A DNA stretch of 61,602 bases. It comes from a virus. Positions 42,913 through 52,548 of the stretch are shown here, in pieces. Position numbers and translations under genes: made by a program. The stretch's first letter is position 1; each line of letters starts with the position of its first letter. Below the pieces are notes generated by a model. The model saw nothing but the letters and a program-made list of their open reading frames with translations, was not told where the DNA came from and did no database searches. The stretch lies in IMG/VR virus record IMGVR_UViG_3300042539_001687, positions 1 to 61,602 of that record; one strand, given 5' to 3'.

Positions 42913-44580
42913 GTGGGCTTGTTCGACATGATCGGCGTGGACGGCCGTCGGCTTCCGGCCGCTCCGGAGCGCCCAGCCGGCCCCTCGACTGCGCAGCTAG
43001 AGGCCGAGCAGGCGGCCCTCTACGAGATGAACCGCCTCAGGGGTGCCGTGCCGCCGGTCCGCTTGCCAGCCGAAGAGGTGGGTGCGCTCCGGGCGTACAC
43101 GGAATTCCTGCCGGGCATGAGCGTCGATCGGCCCTCCGGGCTGCGGGTGGCGAAGGACGGCCAGACGCTGTACAGGCCGGCCGTGCCGCTCGCTAATCTC
43201 ATCGACACTCCCGAGCAGGCGGTGTACGGCGCAGCGCCAGGCTACGGTCCGGTCGTGGCCGCCGAGCAGCTAGAGACAGTGTTCGACCGCCTGGAGTCGA
43301 ATCCCGGCTGGTTCAATGCCAAGCAGTTCGGGCGGGAGGCCGCCAAGTATGCGCAGGAGCGCGGCGGGACGGAGCCGGCTCGGCGCGAGTCGCAGTTCCT
43401 GATGTCGCCGGAGCGATACGAGTACATGCAGGCGGGGCCCGGCCGGGCCGTCGACCTGCTCGGGCAACTGCGCGACGACCCTCAGACAGCCCTGCACTTC
43501 TGGAACAGGAGCAAGGATGCCAGAACGACCCGGGACGAGTACGGTGATCCGCTGATGCAGGGGGCCGGATCGAACTACGGCAGGTATCAAGGCGCGGGCG
43601 CTGGGGCACTCGAGCTGCTCGGAAGCCCGCTGTCGCCGATCGGGCGGTACTTGGGCACCCAGTCGATCGTGCCGGCGGCTCTTGCCCACGACACTCGCGG
43701 ATACCCGGGCGGTGCGCGAGACACGCTCGGCATCGCCTATGCGGCGGACCTGGCCAAGCAGCGCTACCGCACCGGCGAAAACCCAATCCTTGACGTGCCC
43801 GAGCGATTGCCTGGCGAGAGCGAGGCCGATCGTGCCGACCGCTGGCGCCGCCGCGAGTCGGAGGTCGTGGGTGACATCGTGGCAATGACACCGCCGGATG
43901 CGGCGGAGATGTCCCGGAACACCTTTGGGGCGGGCACGCCAGAGGTTTCCGGCCGCGTCCTGGAAACGCTGATGGGCTTTGCCGACGCCACCGCTCCCGT
44001 CAGCCTCGCCTCCGCAGCGAAGGCGGCTCCGGGAGCCTGGCTGGCCAAAGAAGCCACCCGAGCTGTCTCTCGCTCCACCGGCTTGCCGATGAACGCTGCC
44101 CGGGCGCAGATGGCAAGGGCTGCCCGGGCGCTGCCCGAGACCGGAATGCTTGGCCAGGGCGCTCGGGTAGCCGGCTACAGGGGCGTGCCGGCAGCGGCTT
44201 ACGCTGAGCAGCTGCGGCGCCCGGGCCTGACCAACTTCCTTCCTGGAGCTTCGGGGAGAGTCGCGAGAGAGGACCTGTTGCCTGACATGGGCGTCGAGGC
44301 CGCGATTAGCTCCACTCTGACACAGCCGCAGCGAACGTGGGGGCAGTTCCTGACCGACCCGGCCATGGACATGCCGGAGAGCGAGTACCAGCAGCTCCTG
44401 GCCGACAGGCGAGCCGCCGCAGAAGACGCTGCGAAGCGCACTGAACTGGCCACCTGGCAGAACCCCAACGAGATCTGGAACGAGTTCAGCAAGGCGCAAG
44501 GCCAGCTCGAGGTTCCTTCGTGGGCGCAAGGCGCGATGCGTGCAGCGCCTGACTCTCTGCGGCGCAAAGTCGCGCGCTAA
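42913..44580 (+). CDS. large Ala/Arg-rich virion-region protein (555 aa)
   Basis: GTG 42913 with GGGAGGG upstream. Ala, Arg, Pro and Glu rich, with scattered helical segments and no catalytic motif or membrane helix recognised. Similar composition to the giant internal proteins and located just before the scaffold gene, so another internal or head protein is inferred. A late-promoter-like site follows its stop. Confidence 0.65.
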   Translation: MGLFDMIGVDGRRLPAAPERPAGPSTAQLEAEQAALYEMNRLRGAVPPVRLPAEEVGALRAYTEFLPGMSVDRPSGLRVAKDGQTLYRPAVPLANLIDTPEQAVYGAAPGYGPVVAAEQLETVFDRLESNPGWFNAKQFGREAAKYAQERGGTEPARRESQFLMSPERYEYMQAGPGRAVDLLGQLRDDPQTALHFWNRSKDARTTRDEYGDPLMQGAGSNYGRYQGAGAGALELLGSPLSPIGRYLGTQSIVPAALAHDTRGYPGGARDTLGIAYAADLAKQRYRTGENPILDVPERLPGESEADRADRWRRRESEVVGDIVAMTPPDAAEMSRNTFGAGTPEVSGRVLETLMGFADATAPVSLASAAKAAPGAWLAKEATRAVSRSTGLPMNAARAQMARAARALPETGMLGQGARVAGYRGVPAAAYAEQLRRPGLTNFLPGASGRVAREDLLPDMGVEAAISSTLTQPQRTWGQFLTDPAMDMPESEYQQLLADRRAAAEDAAKRTELATWQNPNEIWNEFSKAQGQLEVPSWAQGAMRAAPDSLRRKVAR

Positions 44581-44607
44581 GGTGGCCGGGCGTACACTGG
44601 ACGCCAG

Positions 44608-44626
44608 CGCCCCATAAACCATTACG
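44608..44626 (+). promoter_or_regulatory. weaker late-promoter-like motif, CCCCATAAACCATTACGG
   Basis: It sits 24 bases before the scaffold gene. CATAAACCATTACGG closely matches CATAAACCATACGG at 2287 but lacks the GGA in front. It would drive scaffold and major capsid expression. Confidence 0.4.
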
Positions 44627-44636
44627 GAGTTCCGCC

Positions 44637-45698
44637 ATGAGCGAAGAGACCGTTCTCGATGCTTCCACTGCCGACGTCACTGCAAGCCCGGCAGAGGGCC
44701 AGTCGCCTGCAAGCGAGCCGGCGGCGGGCGGTTCCGGCAGTGCCGACATCTGGTCCTCCTTTCGCTCTCTGCCTGACTTCCAGGGGCAAGACGACACTCA
44801 AATTGCTGGCCGCCTGTACGCGTCGATGGAGCGAGAAAAAGCGGCAACAAAAGCTCTCCAGCAGTACCAGCAGCTCATCCCGTACGCGCAGGAATACCTG
44901 ACCCACCGCGATTCGTTCGACCAGTGGCGGCAGCACCAGAGCCGCGCCCAGCAGGCCCCTGCCCCCCAGGCAGCTCCGGCCTCGCCGCCTGAGCAGCACA
45001 AGTGGTGGAACCCTCCGGAAGTCCGCGACGCCGACCGGCGCTACCTGGTGAAGGACCCGAACGGCCGGGATGCCATCGCTGAGGATGCGCCGCTCCACGT
45101 GCGCGAGCGACTGCTCGAGTACATGCAGTACCGGGCCGACTTTGCCCAGAAGTTCCTCTCGGACCCGCAGGCTGCGCTCGGCCCGATGGTGGAGCAAGTG
45201 GCCGCCGACCGGGCCAGGGAAATCGTCCAGGAGCAAATCCGCGAGGTCAGCGAGGCCAGCTACGTCTCGACCCTAGAGCAGCAGAACCGCGACTGGCTCT
45301 ACGAACAGGACGGCAAGACGCCGTCGCGCGAAGGGCTGATGATTCAGAAGTACATCAATCAGGCCTCTCAGGCGGGCTACGGCACGCCGCAGGAACGCTG
45401 GCAGTTCGCCTGCGACATGGTCGAGCGCGACCTGCTTCGCGAGGTCGTTGAGCAGCGCCAGGCTGCTGCTTCGCGCCCTGCTGCGTTCGCTCCATCAGCG
45501 CCTGCGACTGCTCCATCTGCACCTCTGCAGGCAGCGCCGGCCCAAAATCGCGCCGAGAAGGACATAGAATATTTGAGAAGGGAAGCGAGCAGAAACCCAA
45601 GCAGGTCAGGACCTCCTTCGGATCCTCGAGTCCCTAAGGCTCCCATGACTTTCGAGCAACGTCTCCGGGCCCAGATGGCCCGGGACGGAATCGAGTGA
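44637..45698 (+). CDS. scaffold / head assembly protein (353 aa)
   Basis: Located immediately before the major capsid gene, as scaffolds are. Acidic, Gln/Ala-rich, with long predicted coiled coils (MEREKAATKALQQYQQLIPY, AAYS-type linkers, VVEQRQAAASRPAAFAPSAP) and a basic C-terminal tail (FEQRLRAQMARDGIE), the segment that usually binds capsid. No homology motif beyond this is needed or seen. Confidence rests on order and composition. Confidence 0.75.
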   Translation: MSEETVLDASTADVTASPAEGQSPASEPAAGGSGSADIWSSFRSLPDFQGQDDTQIAGRLYASMEREKAATKALQQYQQLIPYAQEYLTHRDSFDQWRQHQSRAQQAPAPQAAPASPPEQHKWWNPPEVRDADRRYLVKDPNGRDAIAEDAPLHVRERLLEYMQYRADFAQKFLSDPQAALGPMVEQVAADRAREIVQEQIREVSEASYVSTLEQQNRDWLYEQDGKTPSREGLMIQKYINQASQAGYGTPQERWQFACDMVERDLLREVVEQRQAAASRPAAFAPSAPATAPSAPLQAAPAQNRAEKDIEYLRREASRNPSRSGPPSDPRVPKAPMTFEQRLRAQMARDGIE

Positions 45699-45708
45699 AA
45701 GGTAAACC

Positions 45709-46827
45709 ATGCCGTCGAGCACTGACTGGGCGAGGACAATTGGGACGACGCTGGTCACGCACCTCAAGGAAGAGGAGCAGACCACCTTCCGGAAGTTCAA
45801 GGTCTTCGCCGCCCTGGAGGCAAATGGCAAGGTTGCCATGAACCAGGGAGGTCGGGGCTTCGACTGGCAGGTGCGCTATCGCAACCAGCCTGTCACCTCG
45901 AATAACGGTGAGTCGCCGCGCGTCTTCGCGCGCCACAACCTGTGGCAGCGCGCCTACCTGCCCTATCGCGGCTACACCGTGACGGACCAGGTAACCAAGC
46001 GCGAGATGCTCGAGAATCGCGGCGCACAGGCGCTGATCGACGTCGCTGGCAAGATGGCGAGCCGGCTTCAGGAGTCGATGCAGGAGCACCTGAGCAAGGA
46101 GATCTACATCGACGGGAATGCGACCGGGAATGACAACCGGTGGCATGGCCTCGAGAGCATTTTCGCCATCAACGGCACGGTCAATGTCGGGACGGGTGCG
46201 CAGCGGACCGCCAACGCCGCCGACCCGTTCGGCTTCCCGGCCGATGAGTATGCCGGCCTGAATACCGGACTGGGCTACATCGCCGGCTCGCAGCTCGCGA
46301 CTGGCTCGTGGCCGTACGTCGCCGTCGATCCTGAGTACGACTACTACTCTCCCATCGTGTGCAACTACACGAGCACCTACTTCGGCGGTGCGACGGCGAC
46401 CTGGAAGGATCAGTGCGTCGAGGCGATTCGCGAGGCGGTCCATCACGCCAAGCGGAATGACACGCGCGAGAACCAGATCGACATGATCCTTCTCGACCGG
46501 ACGCTCTACATCCAGTTCCTCAACCGGCTCGACAGCCGGGAACGGGCGATCGTGACCAAGTCGTCCGGCCTTCGGTCCTACGGCTTCGGCGACGTCGTCG
46601 AAATCGACGGCATCGAGGTCTCGACTGAATACGCCGTGCCGTCAGGCGTGGGCTATGGTCTCTCCATCGGCAACATGGAGATGAAGTGCATGGAATCGCA
46701 ACTGATGGTCGCGGAGGGCCCCTACTACAACGAGGAGCTCCAGTCCCATCGGTATGCGGTCTCCGTCCTGGCCAACATCAAGATGAAGAGCCCGCGCAAC
46801 TTCGTGAAGTGGCAGGCCATCGCCTGA
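45709..46827 (+). CDS. major capsid protein, HK97-type fold (372 aa)
   Basis: Size and position (after scaffold, before a decoration-like gene) fit. The N-terminal arm (WARTIGTTLVTHLKEEEQTT), a spine-helix-like region (QVTKREMLENRGAQALIDVA), and the C-terminal half with AVTKSSGLRSYGFGD-type and HRYAVSVLANIKMKSPRNFV sequences match HK97-fold capsid proteins of podoviruses. It forms the icosahedral shell. Confidence 0.85.
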   Translation: MPSSTDWARTIGTTLVTHLKEEEQTTFRKFKVFAALEANGKVAMNQGGRGFDWQVRYRNQPVTSNNGESPRVFARHNLWQRAYLPYRGYTVTDQVTKREMLENRGAQALIDVAGKMASRLQESMQEHLSKEIYIDGNATGNDNRWHGLESIFAINGTVNVGTGAQRTANAADPFGFPADEYAGLNTGLGYIAGSQLATGSWPYVAVDPEYDYYSPIVCNYTSTYFGGATATWKDQCVEAIREAVHHAKRNDTRENQIDMILLDRTLYIQFLNRLDSRERAIVTKSSGLRSYGFGDVVEIDGIEVSTEYAVPSGVGYGLSIGNMEMKCMESQLMVAEGPYYNEELQSHRYAVSVLANIKMKSPRNFVKWQAIA

Positions 46828-46845
46828 TCTCAAGGAAAGGAAAGC

Positions 46846-47385
46846 ATGAGCACCCTGACTGCTGATCCCGGATTCGCTCGCGGCCAAACGCTGGGCATTA
46901 CCAACACGAACGTCTATGACGCTCAGGTTGGTGATGGCTCCCATCTGCTGGGCGTCCGCAAGACCTTCCGGGACGAGAATCCCAAGACCGGCGCTCTCCT
47001 GAGCAACCACACGGTGGACTGCATCTGCGTCAAGAACACCAGCGGCTCGGCGATCCTGCCGGGCGCGGTGGTCAAGTTCGATGCCGATGCCATCCTCACG
47101 GAGGTGGACGGCGGCGCTGTCGCTGCCACCCTGCTTATGGGCGTGGCGGACGAATACCTCCCGTCGGCCGGTGTGCCGAACAACGAGGTGTTCTGGGTGG
47201 TGGTGAGCGGGCCCTCGACGGTCACCAAGACGGCGACCAGCGTGTCGGCAGGGGCCGCCTACGGCCCGTCGGCGACCGCTGGGTCGGCTGCTGCGCAGGG
47301 CTCCAACGCCCTGCTTGGGTTTGCCATCGCGACCAGCGCCACGACCTCCGGCCGGGTGCTAGTCAAGACGGCGGCCGGATTCTGA
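46846..47385 (+). CDS. capsid decoration-like protein (179 aa)
   Basis: GGAAAGGAAAG upstream. A Ser/Thr/Gly/Val-rich beta protein (VDCICVKNTSGSAILPGAVV, EVFWVVVSGPSTVTK) of DUF2190-like character, the group that includes head-stabilising decoration proteins. It directly follows the capsid gene and precedes a strong terminator, ending the head transcript. Confidence 0.65.
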   Translation: MSTLTADPGFARGQTLGITNTNVYDAQVGDGSHLLGVRKTFRDENPKTGALLSNHTVDCICVKNTSGSAILPGAVVKFDADAILTEVDGGAVAATLLMGVADEYLPSAGVPNNEVFWVVVSGPSTVTKTATSVSAGAAYGPSATAGSAAAQGSNALLGFAIATSATTSGRVLVKTAAGF

Positions 47386-47410
47386 GTCGGGCCGAGCTGC
47401 AACGATCTGC

Positions 47411-47454
47411 GGGGGCGGGTGCGGCATACAGCCTCACCCGCCCCCTGTGGTTTT
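47411..47454 (+). terminator. strong intrinsic terminator after head genes
   Basis: GGGGGCGGGTG and CACCCGCCCCC form an 11-bp GC stem with a 13-nt loop, followed after five bases by TTTT. It closes the scaffold-capsid-decoration unit. TGGTATGCTG just downstream (47456-47465) may be an extended -10 for the terminase unit. Confidence 0.8.
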
Positions 47455-47479
47455 ATGGTATGCTGTACGGCTGAACAGC

Positions 47480-48169
47480 ATGGATGCGCAGCAGGCCAAG
47501 ACGTGCAAGGATTGCGGGAAAAACCTGCCGGCCTCGACGCTGCACTTCCGCAAGCGGAAGGATGGCTCTCTCGACATTCGCTGCCTGGTCTGCCGGCGGT
47601 CAAAGCTGCGAGGGAAGCGCAAAAAAGAGGACGCCCGCTCCCTCCGGGACATCGAGGTGGGCGCAGTCGCCAGCTTCATGACGGCGGCCACGACCGGCGG
47701 GGAGAGCATTCCGCACAGCTGCGAGGTCCTGGAGCGGCTGATGGAGTACTTCGGGGGCGTCAGCGGATTCACCTCGCTCCTGGTCAAGCAGTACTTCGAC
47801 AGCCCGGCCGGCGGAGCCACCCGCACCAAGATGCTGGACTCCGTCCTGCGGCTGGTGGTGAAAAACACCGACCAGGGTGGAGCCAAGAAGCCGATGGGCC
47901 AGTGGACAGACGACGAGCTGGAGTCCGAGCTGGACGGCCGGCTGCGCGCCCTGGCGGCGCAGTTTCAGGGGAGGATCGTTGATGGCACGCTCTCGCAGGA
48001 AGAAGCCGCAGGCCCCGCCACCGCTGCCGTCCGTCGCGAAGCTCAGCGGCTTCCAGGCCCAGCAGCTGAAGGAAATCCAGGCCGAGCTGGCCGACCGAAG
48101 AGTCGAGGCCCTAAAGCTGTACGAACCGACGCCCCTGCAGGCGGAGATGCACGCCTGCCGGGCGAGTGA
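47480..48169 (+). CDS. zinc-finger protein before TerL, small-terminase candidate (229 aa)
   Basis: ATG 47480 was chosen. An N-terminal CKDCGKNLPAS...RCLVC four-cysteine zinc finger (about residues 9-35) is followed by a basic KLRGKRKKE stretch and a helical domain. The final 62 residues share 188 bases with the start of the large terminase in another frame and look low-complexity. Position directly before TerL suggests a small-terminase or DNA-recognition role, not supported by a recognised family. Confidence 0.6.
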   Translation: MDAQQAKTCKDCGKNLPASTLHFRKRKDGSLDIRCLVCRRSKLRGKRKKEDARSLRDIEVGAVASFMTAATTGGESIPHSCEVLERLMEYFGGVSGFTSLLVKQYFDSPAGGATRTKMLDSVLRLVVKNTDQGGAKKPMGQWTDDELESELDGRLRALAAQFQGRIVDGTLSQEEAAGPATAAVRREAQRLPGPAAEGNPGRAGRPKSRGPKAVRTDAPAGGDARLPGE

Positions 48170-49673
48170 GGTGATCGTGCTGGGCGGTAATCGCTCCGGC
48201 AAGTCCTTGTCCACGTTTGTCGAGGACGCCCGCGCCGTCACTGGCAACGACCCGCACAAGAAGTACCCCGAGCGGGACGGCAATCTGGTGATCATTGGCC
48301 GGGACTGGAAGCACATCGGCATGGTGGTCTATCCCATGCTGTTCCGGGCTGGCGCCTTCAAGATGATCAAGGACGAGAAGACGGGGGCCTGGCGGGCATA
48401 CAACCCGGCCCGCGACAAGGCCCGAGCCGCAGAGGCCAAGCTGGCGCCTCCCCTGATCCCGCCGCGCATGGTCAAGAAGATCAGCTGGCTGCTCAAGAGC
48501 GCCCGTTACGTCCAGAGCGCCGAGCTGACTAACGGCTGGACGATCTACTTCTTCAGCTCCGAAGGCGAGCCCCCGCAGGGCTTTCAGGCCGACCGCGTCC
48601 ACATCGACGAGGACTTGGCGTCAGAGGCCTGGCTTCCGGAAATGCAGGCCCGGCTGGCGGACCGCAAGGGGCGGCTGTGCTGGAGCGCGATGCCCCACAG
48701 CAAGAATGACTCGCTGGCCGGCCTGTCAGAGCGCGCCGACAACGCCGTCCAGGCCGGCAACCCCAACCCGGACATCGTCAAGTTCGTCCTCCGGTTCCTC
48801 GACAATCCCCATATTGACGAGGACGAGAAGCGCAAGAATATCGAGCGCTGGTCGGCGCTGGGCGAGGACGTGCTGCGGATGCGCAGTGAGGGCGAGTTCG
48901 TCACGGACTCGATCCTCTGCTACCCCACCTTCACCATGGCGGTCCATGGGTACGAGCGGTCGGAGCTACCCAAGAACGTCGTCCCGGACGACTGGACCCG
49001 CTATGCCGCTATCGACCCGGGTCACGTTGTGACATCGGTCATCTTTGGGGCCGTTCCGCCCGACGAGTCGATGCTCCTGGTCTACGACCAGCTCTACATC
49101 CGGCAGTGCAATGCCGTGATCTTCGGAGAAAAGTTCGCCGAGAAGACGAAGGGGCAGTCCTTCCACGCCTTCATCATTGACATGCACGGCGGGCGGATCC
49201 GGGAAATCGGCTCAGGCCGCCTCCCGGTCGAGCTGTACACCGAGCAGCTCCGCCAGCGCAATGTCGCTAGTGCTGTCACTGGCAGCAGTTTTCTTGCGGG
49301 CTGTGATGACATTCAGGCCCGGATGGCGGCCACCCAGAGCTACATGCACATCCGCCCGGAGGGCACGCCACAGCTGCGCATCCTGCGGGGCGCTGTGCCC
49401 GACCTGGAGCGGGAGATAAAGCGCTACAAGAAGAAGGTGAACTACCTGGCCGGCACCTACGTGGTCACTGACGAGCCGAACACGCGCGGCGAGGTCCACG
49501 CCTGCCAGTGCCTCGAGTATCTCTGCGCTTACAGGCCCCGATACCACAAGCCTAAGGTCGCGCTTGCAGAAGAGCCCTGGTACGTTGAGTGGAAGCGCCG
49601 GCGCGCTAAGCGACTCGGCGGAGAAGGCTTCGTCTATCTGGGTCCAACAACGGGAGTTCCTCATGGTCATTGA
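47982..49673 (+). CDS. terL: terminase large subunit (563 aa)
   Basis: ATG 47982 with GGGGAGG upstream. The ATPase domain has Walker A LGGNRSGKS near residues 67-75 and a Walker B-type VHIDEDL. The nuclease half has YAAIDPGHVVTSVIF and FIIDMHGGRIREI, supplying acidic metal ligands. It packages DNA into proheads through the portal. It overlaps the upstream zinc-finger gene by 188 bases and the downstream gene by 11. Confidence 0.88.
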   Translation: MARSRRKKPQAPPPLPSVAKLSGFQAQQLKEIQAELADRRVEALKLYEPTPLQAEMHACRASEVIVLGGNRSGKSLSTFVEDARAVTGNDPHKKYPERDGNLVIIGRDWKHIGMVVYPMLFRAGAFKMIKDEKTGAWRAYNPARDKARAAEAKLAPPLIPPRMVKKISWLLKSARYVQSAELTNGWTIYFFSSEGEPPQGFQADRVHIDEDLASEAWLPEMQARLADRKGRLCWSAMPHSKNDSLAGLSERADNAVQAGNPNPDIVKFVLRFLDNPHIDEDEKRKNIERWSALGEDVLRMRSEGEFVTDSILCYPTFTMAVHGYERSELPKNVVPDDWTRYAAIDPGHVVTSVIFGAVPPDESMLLVYDQLYIRQCNAVIFGEKFAEKTKGQSFHAFIIDMHGGRIREIGSGRLPVELYTEQLRQRNVASAVTGSSFLAGCDDIQARMAATQSYMHIRPEGTPQLRILRGAVPDLEREIKRYKKKVNYLAGTYVVTDEPNTRGEVHACQCLEYLCAYRPRYHKPKVALAEEPWYVEWKRRRAKRLGGEGFVYLGPTTGVPHGH

Positions 49674-50001
49674 CTACGCGCCGCCGACCGTCCGTCTCGG
49701 AGACACCGTCTACTGGTATCAGGATCCGGCCACGCTGGCCGAGCCGCAGCTGGGCTGGGTGTGCGCCCGCCCGGGCAGCGTGACGGTCACTCTGCTGGTG
49801 TTCGCTCCCGGAGTGGGCTTCGTGGAGAAGCCGAGCGTGCGCTACAAGGACGATCCGGGCCTGAAGGAGAACCCGGCCTGGCGCTCATGGGGATGCTGGG
49901 ACTTCAGCGAAGCGCACAAGGACCTGGCCCGCACCCAGCACGTAGCCACCCAGATGGCCATTTCCCACGAGCGCAAGGCGAAAACCGATGGCGGCAAATG
50001 A
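49663..50001 (+). CDS. hypothetical protein between TerL and portal (112 aa)
   Basis: ATG 49663 with GGGAG upstream, inside the end of terL. A beta-rich small protein (PTVRLGDTVYWYQDPATLAE, VTVTLLVFAPGVGFVEKP) with a basic C-terminal helix (ISHERKAKTDGG). It overlaps the portal by 14 bases. A small head or packaging accessory by position. Confidence 0.65.
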   Translation: MVIDYAPPTVRLGDTVYWYQDPATLAEPQLGWVCARPGSVTVTLLVFAPGVGFVEKPSVRYKDDPGLKENPAWRSWGCWDFSEAHKDLARTQHVATQMAISHERKAKTDGGK

Positions 50002-52003
50002 CACCGGCGAAGACGTCCTGAAGGCCATTTCTTCCGGCTGGCTCAAGAAGATTGAGCTGGGCCTGAAGCACAAGCGCCCCTTTTCGCAGGACGCCCGCGA
50101 AGCCATGGACTTCTTCGATGGCCCGCACAACTGGTTTTGGAAGGAGGAGTACTCCCGGAGCGAGTACGGCTACAACCGCTCCATCTCTCCGCCGGGATTC
50201 CGGATGCAGCTAAACCGCGTGTTTGAGGTAGTCAAGCTGTTCGCCAGCGTGATCTACCACCGCAACCCGGTCCGGCAGGTTTCGCCCAAGAGCTTCCCGG
50301 AAGTCCCTCCGGAGGCGCTGGGGTTGGATCCCAACAACCCGGAGGTGGTGCAGCAGTTCCAGATGGCCCTTGAGGAGACGGCTACGCGCGATCAGATCCG
50401 GCGGGTCGTGGCCTCGCTCCTGTCGGCCTACCTGAACTACACACCGAACGAGCTGGGGCTGAAGACCCACAGCCGGCGGGCCGTCGACGAGTCGATCATC
50501 AAAGGCGGCGGGGTCTGGTGGACGGAGCTGGTGACCGATCCCGGCAACCAGCTGCGCTCGGTGGGGAGCTTTGCGGACTCGGTGGACAACCTGGTCCTGG
50601 ATCCCGACGCCACAGAGATCGAGGACATCACCTGGTGCGCCCGCAAGTGCGTGCACCCCATTGACGTCGTGGCGCGCCAATACGGCGTCGACCCGGAGCT
50701 GCTGCGCGGCAACCTCGAGGGCCGGACGTCCGCCCCGCTCGAGGACGCCTACGCAGACCGCCGGGCAGGCGACGATAAGGGCACGGGCCGCCGGGTCGGC
50801 AAGACCAACGACCTGATGACCTACTGGAAGGTCTGGAGCAAGACCGGCTTCGGCGACCGGCTCAAGGACGCCCCGAAGGAAAAGCGCGGCTTCTTCGATG
50901 CCGTCGGAGAAAACGCCTACATCGTGGTGGCGGACGGCGTGCCGTTTCCGCTCAACGTCTCGCCAGACATTCTGGCCGAGCAGGTAGATGAGGCAACCGG
51001 CCTGCCGGAGTCCATGTTCCGGGCCGTGCAGTGGCCGATCCCCTACTGGGCCGAAAGCAACGGCTGGCCCTTCACGATGCTGGCCTTCCACCGCAAGCCC
51101 GGCTACGTCTGGCCGGTGAGCCACATCAAGCCGGGCATTCCCGAGCTGCGCTTCCTGTGCTGGGCGTTTTCCTTCCTGGCGCAGCGCGTGGCCGTAAGCT
51201 GCGAGACCCTGATTGGCGTGTCGAAGGCCGCCGACCAGGACATCAAGGACCAGATCCTGTCGCAGTCGCAGGGCGGGTTCAAGATCGTGGAGCTGAGCGA
51301 GATTCTGGGGCGCAGCGTGTCCGACGTGATCTCGGTGTTCCAGCTGCCCAACGCCACCAACGAGATCTGGAACGTCATCAGCGCCGTCACGGACATGCTC
51401 GAGAAGCGGCTGGGCCTGACAGAGCTGGTCTACGGCATGACCAATACCCAGATCAGATCAGCCACAGAGGCTAACGTCCGCGCCGAGCAGATCAGCATCC
51501 GCCCGGACGACATGGCCGAGTGCGTCGAGAATGCCATGACAGAGCTGGCTCGCAAGGAGGCCCTGGCGGCCCGGTGGCTGCTGACGCCGCAGGACGTGGC
51601 TCCCATTGTGGGCCCGCTTGGCGCGGTGGCGTGGGAGCAGCACGTCATGGCAATGGAGCCCATCCAGGTCGCCCGGGAGTACGAATACCGGATCGAGTCT
51701 GGCAGCGCCCGGAAGCCCAACAAGGCTACCCGGGCGGAGCAAATGCAGGCGGCCCTGCAGAATCTGGGGCCGGTCCTGAGCGGCCTGATCGGCTCCGGGA
51801 TCGTGGATCCGTTCAACGCCCTCGTCAAAGACTGGGCCGACTCGCTGGACCTGGATGCCACGCCCTACCTGGTGCCGCCTCCCCCTCCACCACCTCCACC
51901 CCCAGAAATGATGCCGCCAGGCGCGCCGCCGCCAGAGGGACTACCGCCGGATGGCATGCCCCCAGAGGCCGTTCCGCAGCTCCCGCCGGAGATGATGGCA
52001 TGA
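49988..52003 (+). CDS. portal protein (671 aa)
   Basis: Size, order (after terminase) and pattern fit a head-tail connector: a mixed alpha/beta body with AISSGWLKKIELGLKHKRPF, a mid-protein wing domain, LTELVYGMTNTQIRSATEAN in the channel/tunnel-loop region, and a Pro-rich C-terminus (PPPPPPPPPPEMMPPGAPPP) that may thread into the tail or be flexible. It forms the dodecameric ring through which DNA is packaged. Confidence 0.8.
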   Translation: MAANDTGEDVLKAISSGWLKKIELGLKHKRPFSQDAREAMDFFDGPHNWFWKEEYSRSEYGYNRSISPPGFRMQLNRVFEVVKLFASVIYHRNPVRQVSPKSFPEVPPEALGLDPNNPEVVQQFQMALEETATRDQIRRVVASLLSAYLNYTPNELGLKTHSRRAVDESIIKGGGVWWTELVTDPGNQLRSVGSFADSVDNLVLDPDATEIEDITWCARKCVHPIDVVARQYGVDPELLRGNLEGRTSAPLEDAYADRRAGDDKGTGRRVGKTNDLMTYWKVWSKTGFGDRLKDAPKEKRGFFDAVGENAYIVVADGVPFPLNVSPDILAEQVDEATGLPESMFRAVQWPIPYWAESNGWPFTMLAFHRKPGYVWPVSHIKPGIPELRFLCWAFSFLAQRVAVSCETLIGVSKAADQDIKDQILSQSQGGFKIVELSEILGRSVSDVISVFQLPNATNEIWNVISAVTDMLEKRLGLTELVYGMTNTQIRSATEANVRAEQISIRPDDMAECVENAMTELARKEALAARWLLTPQDVAPIVGPLGAVAWEQHVMAMEPIQVAREYEYRIESGSARKPNKATRAEQMQAALQNLGPVLSGLIGSGIVDPFNALVKDWADSLDLDATPYLVPPPPPPPPPPEMMPPGAPPPEGLPPDGMPPEAVPQLPPEMMA

Positions 52004-52545
52004 GCGACCTCCCATACGACATCTCCGTAGCGGGCCCGGACGTCCAGGCGCACTACCGCAAGCTCGTCAGCGCCGGCCAGACCCCGCGCTTCGCCGAAAT
52101 GGCCGCCTTGCAGCAGCCACCCGGCACGCGAGGCACGGACAGGGCCTTCATGCAGGGCCGCCTCAATAACCAGCAGTTCGCCGACATGAACAGCCCGCTG
52201 GCCCAGCGGATGCTCCGCGAGGCCAAAGCCGCCGGAATCTCCACCAGCGGCCGGTTCTACATGGGCGGCCTGGCCGACAAGCGCGCGCATCTGGATCCAA
52301 AGGCGTGGGTCGACAGCGTGGCGGACATAAAGAAGGTGGCGCAGGAGCGCGACCTGCACGTGCAGGGCATCGTCGAATACACCCCGCCCGAGAAGCCGCC
52401 CAAGAAGAGTGTCGACATTGCCCCCGACATCCTCCGGGAGCAGGTCCGCAAGGAGATCAAGGCCAACCCCTCGCTCAAGCGCCAGGACGCGATCGAGCGG
52501 GTCAAGGACCGAATTGTTCCCCACTGGAAGCGCAAGGCTAGGTAG
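52000..52545 (+). CDS. conserved virion-region protein (181 aa)
   Basis: ATGA overlap with the portal. It contains DISVAGPDVQAHYRKLVSAG, then PRFAEMAALQQPPGTRGTDR, a conserved-looking motif seen in podovirus proteins that follow the portal. The C-terminus is basic and helical (VRKEIKANPSLKRQDAIERV). Function unknown. Possibly a head completion or DNA-handling factor. Confidence 0.65.
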   Translation: MSDLPYDISVAGPDVQAHYRKLVSAGQTPRFAEMAALQQPPGTRGTDRAFMQGRLNNQQFADMNSPLAQRMLREAKAAGISTSGRFYMGGLADKRAHLDPKAWVDSVADIKKVAQERDLHVQGIVEYTPPEKPPKKSVDIAPDILREQVRKEIKANPSLKRQDAIERVKDRIVPHWKRKAR

Positions 52546-52548
52546 ACC

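Noticed and set aside
52321-52336. GGACATAAAGAA as another late promoter
   Set aside because: It lies mid-gene, encodes ADIKK, departs from the YMCC end of the motif, and the nearest start is more than 200 bases away.
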